A stretch of 64,000 bases of DNA from positions 2,976,001 to 3,040,000 of the forward strand of contig NZ_CAJGZV010000001.1 of the NCBI RefSeq assembly GCF_904846065.1. Reading direction: 5' to 3'. Below the pieces are notes generated by a model that worked only from the letters and a program-made list of their open reading frames with translations, had not been told where the DNA came from and did no database searches. A program made the translations under genes and the position numbers. Of this stretch, positions 26,597-35,378 are shown piece after piece. Positions within the stretch are counted from its first letter, which is position 1; each line of letters begins with the position of its first letter. This DNA is from Psychrobacter immobilis. Its GTDB lineage: Bacteria; Pseudomonadota; Gammaproteobacteria; Pseudomonadales; Moraxellaceae.

Positions 26597-27252
26597 AGGG
26601 CGATGTCTTTTGTACTCAGATAATAGGAAAAAATAGATAGCTCATAATGAGAGTTGCTAGCGTGAATCACTAGCGCGATGTCATTACTTAATAGTCTGAG
26701 AGGTCACCGGCCATACCGGCAGCGTCAGCTCATTAGCTAGGTCGCAAGATAAAGCCGACCATTATATAACGTTAGCAGCTAGATGAGTGCGCTAAGTTGA
26801 CTTTTCAAGAGCAGATTATTGCAAGATTATATCAACGCCAAGCATAAGTTGGTCATATAAAACAATAAGATAACGACTCGCAAGTAAAGAAAAAATATTG
26901 TCATTATAAAATTGATTCTGTATTGTTAAGAAATGCAATAGAACATTTCTTCTTTCTTACCTGAATTATTCAAACGCACGTCTACACCTACTCTTTTGCC
27001 GCCTAGTATTCATGATTAATTATCCTTAAGGATTTATGGGCACAGCATGGCCTTTTATAGTCCTTTAAGTTATAAAATAATCAATAGTTAAGTCGGTTAA
27101 GTTATAAGAGTAAAGTTATACTTTTAATTTTTTTGCCATCATGTACAGACCATTTTAATTAAGATTACGCATTACCACCTGATTGATTGCCACCAATACC
27201 TAGCATTGGCACTCTTCTTCGTGGTCACTATTATCCAAGGACTATCACCATC
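26597..27252. other. 656-bp divergent intergenic region (rapA / histidine kinase)
   Basis: The longest non-coding stretch in the window; strongly AT-rich from about 26800 onward. I see a short GC-rich inverted repeat near 26707-26723 (CCGG-ccata-CCGG) and no credible gene. A TTG-initiated extension of the kinase frame from 27187 is not needed, because the ATG at 27253 has a good ribosome binding site. Promoters for both flanking genes should lie here. Confidence 0.5.
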
Positions 27253-29565
27253 ATGAGTGCCTCCAAAAAAGTTGGCTTTTTCAATCAAGTTAGTACCCAA
27301 GTAACCACTATTTTATTTATTGCTTTTGCGGTCGTACTGGCGGTCGTCGTTTATGTTGTTGATAAAGAGGGCTATGAGAAAATCCGCCTTGAATCTGCAA
27401 AATTGGTGGCTGAGCGTGGTAATACCGCGGTCAATAGTATCTCCGCCGATATCAATCGGGTGATGCGTAGTGCCTTACTACTACAGCAAAGCGCGCAAAC
27501 CTTACCCACAGAAGAGACGATTTTACAAACCAGTACTGCCAATGCCTTTGATAAGCGTGATTATAGCCTGTTAGGTAGTGGTGGCATTTGGCCTGAAAAA
27601 GGCGCACTTGGGGCAAATACCGCGACCCATCCATTTTTGATGGTTCGCCAAAACGGTGATTATCAAGCGGTGTTAAGCGATCCAAATCCTACCAATCCTT
27701 ATTATCAAGAAGATTGGTTTAGCGTCTTAAAACTGCTCAAACCTGAGAGCTGTATTTGGAACCATGTGCGCGCCAGCCAAACCAAAGGCGAGCTTGCGAT
27801 GAGCTGCGGTGTGGCAATCGAGCGTGACAATCAGTTTTGGGGTGCCAGTACGGTTAACTTTACGCTGAATCAGCTACAAGAGAACATCGTCAAGTTAAGC
27901 GAAAGCTCAGGCTCAGGCTACATTCTACTCTTGGATAATAGTGACAAGGTGATCGCCTCCTCTAACCCTGAACGCTTAAGCTATATTGATGAGAAAACGG
28001 GTACGCCGCTTGATATCAAACAAGTCATCAACTCAGACCCTGCTTGGCAACCCGTGCTTGATTTCTTAGATGTCCAACGTAATGAGATCATCGAACAAGT
28101 CGCCGCTAGCGTCTCACCACAAGTTCAGCAGGTACTGACCACGCTTGATAAAGCTGAGACTGGTACGGCAAAAGGTTATTATCTTGTTAACTACGCTGCT
28201 TACCTAAATAATGGTGAAAACAAGCAAAACGCCATGGACAGCCGCTTATTACAGAGCTTTGAGTTGACAAAAGACAGTTACTACAACGGCAGTCAAGCCT
28301 ATGTCTTTGAGATTCCTGAGACTTATTGGAAGCTGATCGTTGTCCAACCTGATGCTGAAATTAACGCCATTGCCGATAATCTCAGTGAAAACTTGGTTAA
28401 CTGGATTGCATTAGCACTATTGATTACGGCTGGCGTCATTTACTTCATGCTGACCTTCTTAGCATTCAAACCCTTGAAAGAAACCACTGATAAAATCTCT
28501 GAAGCGGAAAACTTAATTAATAATAAGCAGTACAATAAGCTGAGCGAGGTTAAATTCGCAGAAGGTCGCAACGAGATTGGACTGGTGAACGGCTCTATTA
28601 ATGACCTACTAGACCGAATCCAGTCTAACGAAGGTAAGCTTGCCAACATTAACCAACAGCTAGAGATTAAAGTCGAAGAACGTACCGCTGAGCTACAAGA
28701 GACGCTAAAAGAGCTAAAAAACTCGCAGTTGCAATTGATTCGTTCAGAAAAAATGGCAACGTTGGGACAAATGGTGGCAGGCGTTGCTCACGAAGTAAAT
28801 ACACCCTTGTCTTATGTGCAAAATAACCTTGAAATTATTGGTCAGTTAACTGAGCAATACGAAGAGCTGATTGAATTGGTACAAGGATTAAAAAGCGTTA
28901 AAACTGACGCGGCGACTGATGGCAAAATTGACAAGCTTCTAGCAGATATTATCCGTGCTTCTGATGAGATCCAAGAAGATGACCTATCAGCTGAATTAAA
29001 AGAGCTGATTAAAGATTCGTTATTTGGCGTCGAGCAAATCACTGAGATGGTACTAAACCTACGCAACTTTGCCCGTCTTGATGAGTCAAAAGTAAAAACC
29101 ATCGATGTGCGCGAATGTATCGAAGCCTCGCTTAAAATCGCTGGCAACTCCATTAGGCATCAAGAGATTGTGACTGATTTTGCGCCCACGCCTGAAGTGA
29201 AATGCTCACCGTCGCAAATCAACCAAGTCTTGGTCAATCTACTGAACAATGCCGCGCAAGCCATGGGAGAAAAACCTGATGGCAAGATCGAAGTACGCAC
29301 CCGTGCCGATGATCACCATGTTTATATTGATGTGATCGACAACGGTAAAGGTATGAGTCCAGAAGTTCTCAATCAAATCTTTGAGCCGTTCTTTACGACC
29401 AAAGGCGCAGGCGAAGGCACTGGTCTTGGTATGGCAATCAGCCAGCAAATTATGGAGCAACATAATGGCGATATCAAAGTCGTATCGACCGAAGGCGTTG
29501 GCACCACATTTACGTTAATACTGCCGATTAATAATAACTTAACAGAGCAAAACCTAGTCGCGTAA
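27253..29565 (+). CDS. Membrane sensor histidine kinase with Cache-like periplasmic domain
   Basis: A 770-residue sensor kinase. It has a membrane helix at about residues 15-38, a large periplasmic region (about 40-370) of double-Cache appearance, a second membrane helix (about 382-402), a HAMP-like linker and a coiled coil. The phosphoacceptor helix is GQMVAGVAHEVNTPLSYVQNN, with His at about 512. The ATPase domain has an N box (QVLVNLLNNAAQAM), G1 (VIDNGKGMSPE), F (EPFFTTK) and G2 (GEGTGLGMAIS). The AHEVNTPL motif places it in the HPK4-type group. AAGGA lies 11 nt before the ATG. The regulator gene follows 79 bp downstream and is surely its partner. The ligand is unknown. Confidence 0.92.
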   Translation: MSASKKVGFFNQVSTQVTTILFIAFAVVLAVVVYVVDKEGYEKIRLESAKLVAERGNTAVNSISADINRVMRSALLLQQSAQTLPTEETILQTSTANAFDKRDYSLLGSGGIWPEKGALGANTATHPFLMVRQNGDYQAVLSDPNPTNPYYQEDWFSVLKLLKPESCIWNHVRASQTKGELAMSCGVAIERDNQFWGASTVNFTLNQLQENIVKLSESSGSGYILLLDNSDKVIASSNPERLSYIDEKTGTPLDIKQVINSDPAWQPVLDFLDVQRNEIIEQVAASVSPQVQQVLTTLDKAETGTAKGYYLVNYAAYLNNGENKQNAMDSRLLQSFELTKDSYYNGSQAYVFEIPETYWKLIVVQPDAEINAIADNLSENLVNWIALALLITAGVIYFMLTFLAFKPLKETTDKISEAENLINNKQYNKLSEVKFAEGRNEIGLVNGSINDLLDRIQSNEGKLANINQQLEIKVEERTAELQETLKELKNSQLQLIRSEKMATLGQMVAGVAHEVNTPLSYVQNNLEIIGQLTEQYEELIELVQGLKSVKTDAATDGKIDKLLADIIRASDEIQEDDLSAELKELIKDSLFGVEQITEMVLNLRNFARLDESKVKTIDVRECIEASLKIAGNSIRHQEIVTDFAPTPEVKCSPSQINQVLVNLLNNAAQAMGEKPDGKIEVRTRADDHHVYIDVIDNGKGMSPEVLNQIFEPFFTTKGAGEGTGLGMAISQQIMEQHNGDIKVVSTEGVGTTFTLILPINNNLTEQNLVA

Positions 29566-29644
29566 GCGCTGGATGAGCTGCCCTGTTACGTAGAACATAT
29601 TTAGATATTTAACGACTATTATTCATCATCATAAGGATATCATC

Positions 29645-30601
29645 ATGAATGAATTAGAAAATGACTTAACCACAGTTGAAACCAGCACTGAGTCAAAGCC
29701 GAAGTTGGCATTTATCGACGACGAACAACGCATTTTACGGTCTATGAAACTGCTATTTCGTAAGACCCATGACGTGTTTATCACCACCGACCCGACTGAG
29801 TATATTGACTATATCAAGAACAACCATGTACACGTGGCGGTCAGTGACCAGCGGATGCCTGAGCGAGTCGGTGTGGATATCTTACGCGAAGTAAAAGATG
29901 TCTCACCTTCTACCATGCGTATCTTATTAACGGGCTATGCAGATTTAAACGCCATTATTGGCTCTATTAACGATGGTGAGATTTATCGTTATTTGACCAA
30001 GCCTTGTAAATCTGAAGAGCTGATCACCGTGGTCGGACGCGCTACCGAAATCGCCTTGACCTATAATCCAGACGAAGATGCCGACCAATTCGACAGTTCA
30101 GGTAATAAGCAAACGCTGCTGGTGATCGATGAAACCAATGAGTTGATTGAGCAAATACGTAAGCAATTTTCTCATAGTTATAAAGTACTGCATGCTGAGA
30201 GTTTAGAAGAAGCGTACGATTATTTGGCGAATGAAGATATCGGTGTTTGTATCACCGATATCAATGTCAGCGGTGAGAATATCGCGCCGATTATCTTTAC
30301 CTTAAAGCAAGATGCGCCGCATTTGGTGGTTTTGGTACAGACTGAATTTCAAGACGCTGGCTTGCTGATTGATTTGATTAATAAAGGTCAGGTTTATCGC
30401 TGCTTGCCGAAACCGATGCGCGCCAGCCTGCTTGAGATTAGCGTCAACCGTGCGTTTCAGCATCATGCGAAGCTAAAAGCCAGCCCTGATTTGGTCAAAC
30501 GCTATGAAGTCGAGCATGACCCTGAAAACGACGTTCGTATTGACTTGAGTAGTCGCGTACGTAGCCTTATTGGCAAATTGCGTAAGCGTTTCTCTTTATA
30601 A
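29645..30601 (+). CDS. Response regulator with two receiver domains
   Basis: A 318-residue protein. The first receiver domain (about residues 20-140) is complete: acidic pocket FIDDEQ, phosphoacceptor Asp in AVSDQRMPE, Thr in ILLTGYAD and Lys in YLTKPCK. The second (about 155-275) is divergent: VIDETNE, Asp in CITDINVSG, a changed LVQTEFQ region, and Lys in CLPKPMR. No DNA-binding, EAL/GGDEF or HD domain follows; the last 40 residues are a basic tail. It therefore probably acts by protein contacts or phosphotransfer. It is preceded by AAGGA and follows the histidine kinase as a two-gene operon, closed by a terminator at 30647-30682. Confidence 0.9.
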   Translation: MNELENDLTTVETSTESKPKLAFIDDEQRILRSMKLLFRKTHDVFITTDPTEYIDYIKNNHVHVAVSDQRMPERVGVDILREVKDVSPSTMRILLTGYADLNAIIGSINDGEIYRYLTKPCKSEELITVVGRATEIALTYNPDEDADQFDSSGNKQTLLVIDETNELIEQIRKQFSHSYKVLHAESLEEAYDYLANEDIGVCITDINVSGENIAPIIFTLKQDAPHLVVLVQTEFQDAGLLIDLINKGQVYRCLPKPMRASLLEISVNRAFQHHAKLKASPDLVKRYEVEHDPENDVRIDLSSRVRSLIGKLRKRFSL

Positions 30602-30646
30602 GTCCATAAAACCGAATAAGCACAAAAGACTACCGTCTCAATCAAC

Positions 30647-30682
30647 AAAACCTCTATTTCAATATTGAAGTAGAGGTTTTTT
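30647..30682 (+). terminator. Intrinsic terminator of the two-component operon
   Basis: AAAACCTCTA.TTCAA pairs with TTGAA.TAGAGGTTTT, forming a long stem with a minimal loop followed by T6. Confidence 0.9.
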
Positions 30683-30787
30683 GCTTTGGACTTTTTAATG
30701 ACCTTTTTGACTAAAATCACCAACGTGCTACATTAAGTCGATCATTATTAAAATCATTTTAAAATAACTATTTAATAAGGAATAACC

Positions 30788-31729
30788 ATGCGCGCGGTTT
30801 TTTTAGATAAAGGCACTTTTTCTGATGGCATCGACTTGCCAGCTCCAGCAGGCATCAGCGACTACCTCACTTATGATGATACCCCAAAAGATGCTGCTGT
30901 TATTATAGAGCGCTGCAAAGACGCCGACATCATTATTACCAATAAAGTGCAAATCAGCGCTGAAGTGATAAGTAAATTGCCCAAGCTCAAGCTCATTCAA
31001 CTGACCGCTACTGGTATGAACAACGTCGATCAAGACGCTTGTGTTGAGCACCATGTGGCGCTTTATAACGTCGCAGGTTATGCAGTCAAAAGTGTGCCCG
31101 AACATACCTTTATGCTCATGCTCAACGCCATGCGCGCGGGTATTTATTATCATCAAAAAGTCGCTGATGGCACATGGCAGGCAAACGGTAATTTTTGCCT
31201 ACTGGATATTCCGCTGATAGATTTGGAAGATAAAACACTAGGTATTATTGGCGTTGGCACTATTGGCAAACGCGTGACCGATATTGCTCGTGCCTTTGGA
31301 ATGACAGTATTATGGGCGGAGCAGCAAGGACGCGCACCGCGCAATGACGACTATACTGCGTTTGACGACGTACTGGCACAGTCTGATGTACTGAGTCTAC
31401 ATTGCCCATTAAACGAGAAAACTCAGCACCTGATTAATACAGATACTTTAGCAAAAATGGTCAAACAGCCGCTCATCGTCAATGTCGCTCGTGGCGGTAT
31501 TGTCGATAGCCAAGCGCTGACTGATGCCATTAACAATGAGCAAATCATCGGCTACGCCAGCGATGTGTTTGAGCAAGAGCCTATCACCGCTGACGACCCT
31601 TTATTGACCATTGCCAAGCATCCGCGCGTTATATTTAGCCCGCATAATGCGTGGGGCAGCAAAAGCGCGCAAGAAACCTTGTGGCAGATCTTAAGCAAAC
31701 AAGTTGCTGATTTTATTAATAGCCATTAA
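30788..31729 (+). CDS. D-2-hydroxyacid dehydrogenase (NAD-dependent)
   Basis: A 313-residue enzyme of the glycerate/hydroxypyruvate/phosphoglycerate dehydrogenase superfamily. The Rossmann motif is LGIIGVGTIGKRV (about residues 146-158). Catalytic residues can be read as Arg in NVARGGIVDS (about 236), Glu in FEQEPI and His in SPHNAWGS. The NAD-site segment LSLHCPLNEKT is typical. Within the superfamily it looks closest to glycerate dehydrogenase/hydroxypyruvate reductase (HprA-like), but substrate cannot be fixed from sequence alone. An AATAAGGAATAACC ribosome binding site precedes the ATG. It is convergent with the monooxygenase gene 34 bp away. Confidence 0.92.
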   Translation: MRAVFLDKGTFSDGIDLPAPAGISDYLTYDDTPKDAAVIIERCKDADIIITNKVQISAEVISKLPKLKLIQLTATGMNNVDQDACVEHHVALYNVAGYAVKSVPEHTFMLMLNAMRAGIYYHQKVADGTWQANGNFCLLDIPLIDLEDKTLGIIGVGTIGKRVTDIARAFGMTVLWAEQQGRAPRNDDYTAFDDVLAQSDVLSLHCPLNEKTQHLINTDTLAKMVKQPLIVNVARGGIVDSQALTDAINNEQIIGYASDVFEQEPITADDPLLTIAKHPRVIFSPHNAWGSKSAQETLWQILSKQVADFINSH

Positions 31730-31763
31730 AAAACATTGAGCAAACGACTGTAACCAAGCGACC

Positions 31764-33389
31764 TTAACGACTAAAACGTAACCAATCATCTTTTATTTTG
31801 CGATGTTTGAGCATAATGCGGTCGCTTAGGTAGTTGTTTGTCACCCGCCAAGGATATATATCACCTTGCTTGGGTAGCTCGTGTTGAGCGCGCTTGACAT
31901 ATCCTGAGGATAGCGCGCCCATCACGGTATCTGTCTGCGTAAGCGCTTTGGCATCTTTAGTATGCGCTTGTGGCAATACCACTTGATAGCGATGCTGATG
32001 CATATAACCCAGCAGCCGCATTACATACTGACACGCCAAATCGATTTTTAGCGTCCATGAGGCATTGGTATAGCCAAATAGTGCCACCATATTTGGCAAC
32101 TCTTCAATCATAACCGCTTTATAAGTCATGCGCGAACCAATATCTATCGCCTGCCCGTCAATATATACTTTGGCACCGCCGAGCATTTGTAGCTTTAGTC
32201 CTGTCGCTGTGACGATGATATCAGCATCGAGAGAGTTACCCGATTCGAGCATGATGCCCGTCTTGGTAAAATGGCTGATTTGATCGGTGACGACGCTGGC
32301 GCGTGTGCCATGCAATGCTTTGAATAAATCACTGTCTGGCACCGCACATATCCGCTGATCCCAAGGATTATAGTCCGGTACAAAATGCGCCACATCGATA
32401 CCGCTACCTTTTAGCTCTGTTTTGACACCGCGTTTTAATAACGCTTTCATAAGCTTGGGTGCCAATATAGCCGCTCGATAAGTGCCTTGTTGAATCAATA
32501 CATTACGAGTACGCAGCAGCGTATAAGCTTGCTCTTTTGACAATGGTGAAAATTTACCTGCTAGCCAATCAAGCGTATAATCATCGCCCGGTACGCTTGC
32601 CACATACGTGGGAGAACGCTGTAGCATAGTGACGTGACGCGCGCATTGCCCACCTTTTTCATCCACCAAAGCTGGCAGCAATGTCATCGCTGTGGCACCG
32701 CTACCGATAATAACTACCTTCTTATCGTCATAATCCACATTTTGCCAATGCTGCGGATGAATGATCTCACCTTGAAAATCTGCTTCTTTATTAAAAGAAG
32801 GACGATAACCTTGTTCATAATCGTAGTAACCCGTGGCGCCAACGACGAACTTTGCCGTTACCGTAAACACCTCACCGCTGGCATGATTTTTTACCATCGC
32901 CGTCCATTGTTGATGGCTACTTGACCAAGACAACTGCTGCACCTCGTGTTGATAGCAAATATGTTCGCTGATACCAAACTCACGCGCCGTATCAGCAATA
33001 TAGTTTTTAATATCACCGCCCTTTGCCAAAATCCTGTGATTTAGCCATGGTCTGAAACTGTAGCCAAAAGTCAAGGCATCAGAGTCAGAGCGGATGCCAG
33101 GATAGGTAAATAAATCCCATGTACCACCCAAATCTGCTCGTTTTTCTAACACCAAAAATCGCTGTGCACTTTTCTGCTGTTGCTTTGATGATTTGCGTTT
33201 CTGCTTACCTGGATTTTTATAACCAAACAGTCCTTTGTGTTTTTGCTGCTGCAATCGGCACGCCATACCAATACCAGCAATTCCTGCACCGATAATCAGT
33301 ACTTCATAATCCACTGGTGTGTCTGAGAGTGCCGATTTAGCTTTGAAGCATTTCTTAACTGCCTGTTTGGCTGCCGTCATATCAAGCAT
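31764..33389 (-). CDS. EthA-like FAD-dependent Baeyer-Villiger monooxygenase
   Basis: A 541-residue flavoprotein. The FAD-binding motif is IIGAGIAGIGMACRL (about residues 26-40). The NADPH-binding motif is VVIIGSGATAMTLLPAL (about 223-239). Between them FQGEIIHPQHW fits the Baeyer-Villiger fingerprint FxGxxxHxxxW, except that the next residue is Gln rather than Pro or Asp. The HVTMLQRSPTYVAS stretch resembles EthA/EtaA, which oxidises ketones and activates thioamides. The frame is open to 33476, but that overlaps the pseudouridine synthase gene. The ATG at 33387-33389 has AAGGA 7 nt upstream, so I start there. A Lys/Gln-rich insert after the first Rossmann motif (KPGKQKRKSSKQQQK) is unusual. 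Confidence 0.9.
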   Translation of the reverse strand: MLDMTAAKQAVKKCFKAKSALSDTPVDYEVLIIGAGIAGIGMACRLQQQKHKGLFGYKNPGKQKRKSSKQQQKSAQRFLVLEKRADLGGTWDLFTYPGIRSDSDALTFGYSFRPWLNHRILAKGGDIKNYIADTAREFGISEHICYQHEVQQLSWSSSHQQWTAMVKNHASGEVFTVTAKFVVGATGYYDYEQGYRPSFNKEADFQGEIIHPQHWQNVDYDDKKVVIIGSGATAMTLLPALVDEKGGQCARHVTMLQRSPTYVASVPGDDYTLDWLAGKFSPLSKEQAYTLLRTRNVLIQQGTYRAAILAPKLMKALLKRGVKTELKGSGIDVAHFVPDYNPWDQRICAVPDSDLFKALHGTRASVVTDQISHFTKTGIMLESGNSLDADIIVTATGLKLQMLGGAKVYIDGQAIDIGSRMTYKAVMIEELPNMVALFGYTNASWTLKIDLACQYVMRLLGYMHQHRYQVVLPQAHTKDAKALTQTDTVMGALSSGYVKRAQHELPKQGDIYPWRVTNNYLSDRIMLKHRKIKDDWLRFSR

Positions 33390-33442
33390 AATACGTTCCT
33401 TGTTTTTGCATGATGGGTTTAAAAAATTTGACATAAATTCAT

Positions 33443-34156
33443 TTAAAAAGGGCTTGGGCTTTCCCAATCCATCCACGCACCAAGCGTAGGATGCTTGAGA
33501 CGCAATTGCTGAGCATGGAGATTAAGCCTTGGCGCAATCACTAAAGCTGTACCTTCTGCATAAATGGGATCGCCAATCATTACATGACCAACATGCACCA
33601 TATGGACGCGCAGCTGATGACTACGACCGGTGACAGGCTTTAGCATTACGCGCGTGACTGTCTGACCGTTGCATTGCTCATGGCTGATGATTTCATATAA
33701 AGTTAAGGCATGCTTTGACCAGCTAGGATCGACAATATGGCGCGGTTTCGTCTCTGGCTCATAGCGCACTGGTACGGATATCTCACCCGTTGCGCCGACA
33801 CGCTCCCACTCTCCAAAGACGCGTGCCTGATATTTTTTTTGTGGCAAACGTTCAATGAATTGCTTACTAATATGGGTTTGCGCGGCAGCATTCTTAGCAA
33901 AAATGAGCAGCCCTGAGGTATCCATATCCAGACGATGAATCAGCTTGACTGCGGGATTGGCACGCTCAAGTCTTGCCAGCAAACTGACCTTGAGCGTTTT
34001 GCCATCGACACTCAACAGACCTACAGGCTTATCAACCACCCAAATATCATCATCTTCGTAGACAGTAATCTGTTGCGCAAATGCTTGAAAAAACTCAAGC
34101 GGATAGGCGTTTTCTTGAGCATTGAGGGCGTTGACTTCTTCAGCAGTAAAAGGCAT
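33443..34156 (-). CDS. RluA-family pseudouridine synthase
   Basis: A protein of about 237 residues that isomerises uridine to pseudouridine in rRNA or tRNA. The catalytic motif HRLDMDTSGLLIFAKN (Asp at about residue 96) is the family signature. DDDIWVVDKPVGLLSVDG precedes it, and GRSHQLRVHM plus IGDPIYAEG follow. There is no S4 domain, so it resembles the short RluA/TruC-type members; target uridine not assigned. The frame also has a GTG at 34168 twelve bases upstream of the ATG at 34154-34156. Neither has a clear ribosome binding site and I chose the ATG. Confidence 0.9.
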   Translation of the reverse strand: MPFTAEEVNALNAQENAYPLEFFQAFAQQITVYEDDDIWVVDKPVGLLSVDGKTLKVSLLARLERANPAVKLIHRLDMDTSGLLIFAKNAAAQTHISKQFIERLPQKKYQARVFGEWERVGATGEISVPVRYEPETKPRHIVDPSWSKHALTLYEIISHEQCNGQTVTRVMLKPVTGRSHQLRVHMVHVGHVMIGDPIYAEGTALVIAPRLNLHAQQLRLKHPTLGAWMDWESPSPF

Positions 34157-34525
34157 AAAAATGGGCACTTATATAAAGGGGCTTGAATGATTAATGAGCT
34201 TGCATATGAAAGCTGTCTTAAGTGGTAGATATTAGAGTATAGATATAGTGTTATAAACCGCTTATTTTTGAGCAAAAGACACAGACGGGATTATCAAGTG
34301 ACAGATAACACCATGCCTGTGTCGTTATGTGTCGATTTATTGTGCTAATCGTAATTGTTAAACAATTTAACCAGCCTGCATCTGTTAACCCCGAGCAAAC
34401 ATGTTAATATAATGGCACATTTTAACCACTTCTAAACGCTTCTTTGGTCACTCATCATTCTATTATGCAACAAATATATTAGTTGATGGATGGCGATAGA
34501 AATAATAAAACAAGAGAGATAAATT
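34157..34525. other. 369-bp divergent intergenic region with trxA promoter
   Basis: Non-coding and AT-rich. The half next to trxA carries the promoter listed at 34385-34413. No other structure noticed. Confidence 0.6.
34385..34413 (+). promoter_or_regulatory. Predicted sigma-70 promoter of trxA
   Basis: -35 TTAACC (34385-34390), 17-bp spacer, perfect -10 TATAAT (34408-34413). The predicted start lies about 105 bases before the trxA ATG. Confidence 0.55.
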
Positions 34526-34852
34526 ATGTCAGACCTTATTTTACATACTACCGATGCCGACTTTGACAAAGACGTATTGCAATCAGATGTGCCAGTGTTG
34601 GTAGACTTCTGGGCAGCATGGTGTGGTCCTTGTAAAGCAATCGCCCCTATTTTAGAAGATCTAGCCACTGAGTACCAAGGCAAAGTTACAATCGTCAAAG
34701 TTGATGTGGATAGCAACCCACAAGCGGCCAGCCGTTTTGGTATCCGTAATATCCCAACACTATTTGTCTTTAAAGATGGCGAAAAAGTTGACTCAGTGAT
34801 GGGTCTACAGCCAAAAGCCGAATTGGCAAAAGTGTTAGACAAGCATCTCTAA
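34526..34852 (+). CDS. trxA: Thioredoxin
   Basis: A 108-residue classical thioredoxin, the general cytoplasmic disulfide reductant. The active site is WAAWCGPCK (CGPC at about residues 33-36), where WAAW replaces the more common WAEW. DFWAAWC, the cis-Pro segment NIPTLFVFKDG (about 75) and the terminal helix are standard, and length is typical. AGAGA precedes the ATG. As in many gammaproteobacteria it lies directly upstream of rho, but a terminator and a separate promoter keep the two transcription units apart. Confidence 0.97.
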   Translation: MSDLILHTTDADFDKDVLQSDVPVLVDFWAAWCGPCKAIAPILEDLATEYQGKVTIVKVDVDSNPQAASRFGIRNIPTLFVFKDGEKVDSVMGLQPKAELAKVLDKHL

Positions 34853-34905
34853 ATCGAGACTTGCTCGTTTTGCATAAGCATTCTAAAGAGACAGCAACAC
34901 CGTCG

Positions 34906-34941
34906 AAAAAGTCATTATCTAACGTAGATAGTGGCTTTTTT
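34906..34941 (+). terminator. Intrinsic terminator of trxA
   Basis: AAAAGTCATTATCTA pairs with TAGATAGTGGCTTTT (two G-U pairs) around ACG, followed by T6. Confidence 0.85.
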
Positions 34942-34993
34942 GCTTGTTTTTTATGCAAAAAACTCAATTAGACGACTTTTTTGGCAAAATTTA

Positions 34994-35023
34994 TTGACAA
35001 TGCTATTGTGAAGACCGTATAGT
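34994..35023 (+). promoter_or_regulatory. Predicted sigma-70 promoter of rho
   Basis: Perfect -35 TTGACA (34994-34999), 18-bp spacer and -10 TATAGT (35018-35023). It leaves a leader of about 350 nt before the rho ATG, in line with known autogenous control of rho by attenuation in its leader. Confidence 0.7.
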
Positions 35024-35378
35024 CTGCTGACAACAGAAAACTAACGGTTTTCCTAACTGTCTTATCGCTATTCTCCTCGTGTTTATCAACAAAAACACAA
35101 TCGTCGTTATAAACACCATTGCTGAACGAAATGACTAAACACAATTACTGATATTGAGTTTTTGACGCAGACTCTTATGTAGACTTCTTTATCCTTATTT
35201 CTTATTACCTTGCATAAACGATTGCAATTCGTATATAAGCTGACACGTAATATCTAAACTACATAAATCCAGCTCTGTGCACGCACCCTCTATCACCATA
35301 CTATCGTTGTTTTAATCACTGTCGTGACTTGTGCTGCTAATGGCATCTCTCATCTGATCAATTGCTAATGACCTATCT

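Larger units (their letters stand above)
34853..35378. other. 526-bp trxA-rho intergenic region with long rho leader
   Basis: Holds the trxA terminator (34906-34941), a strong promoter (34994-35023) and a predicted untranslated rho leader of about 350 nt that is pyrimidine-rich and poor in G. No credible gene. Confidence 0.65.
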
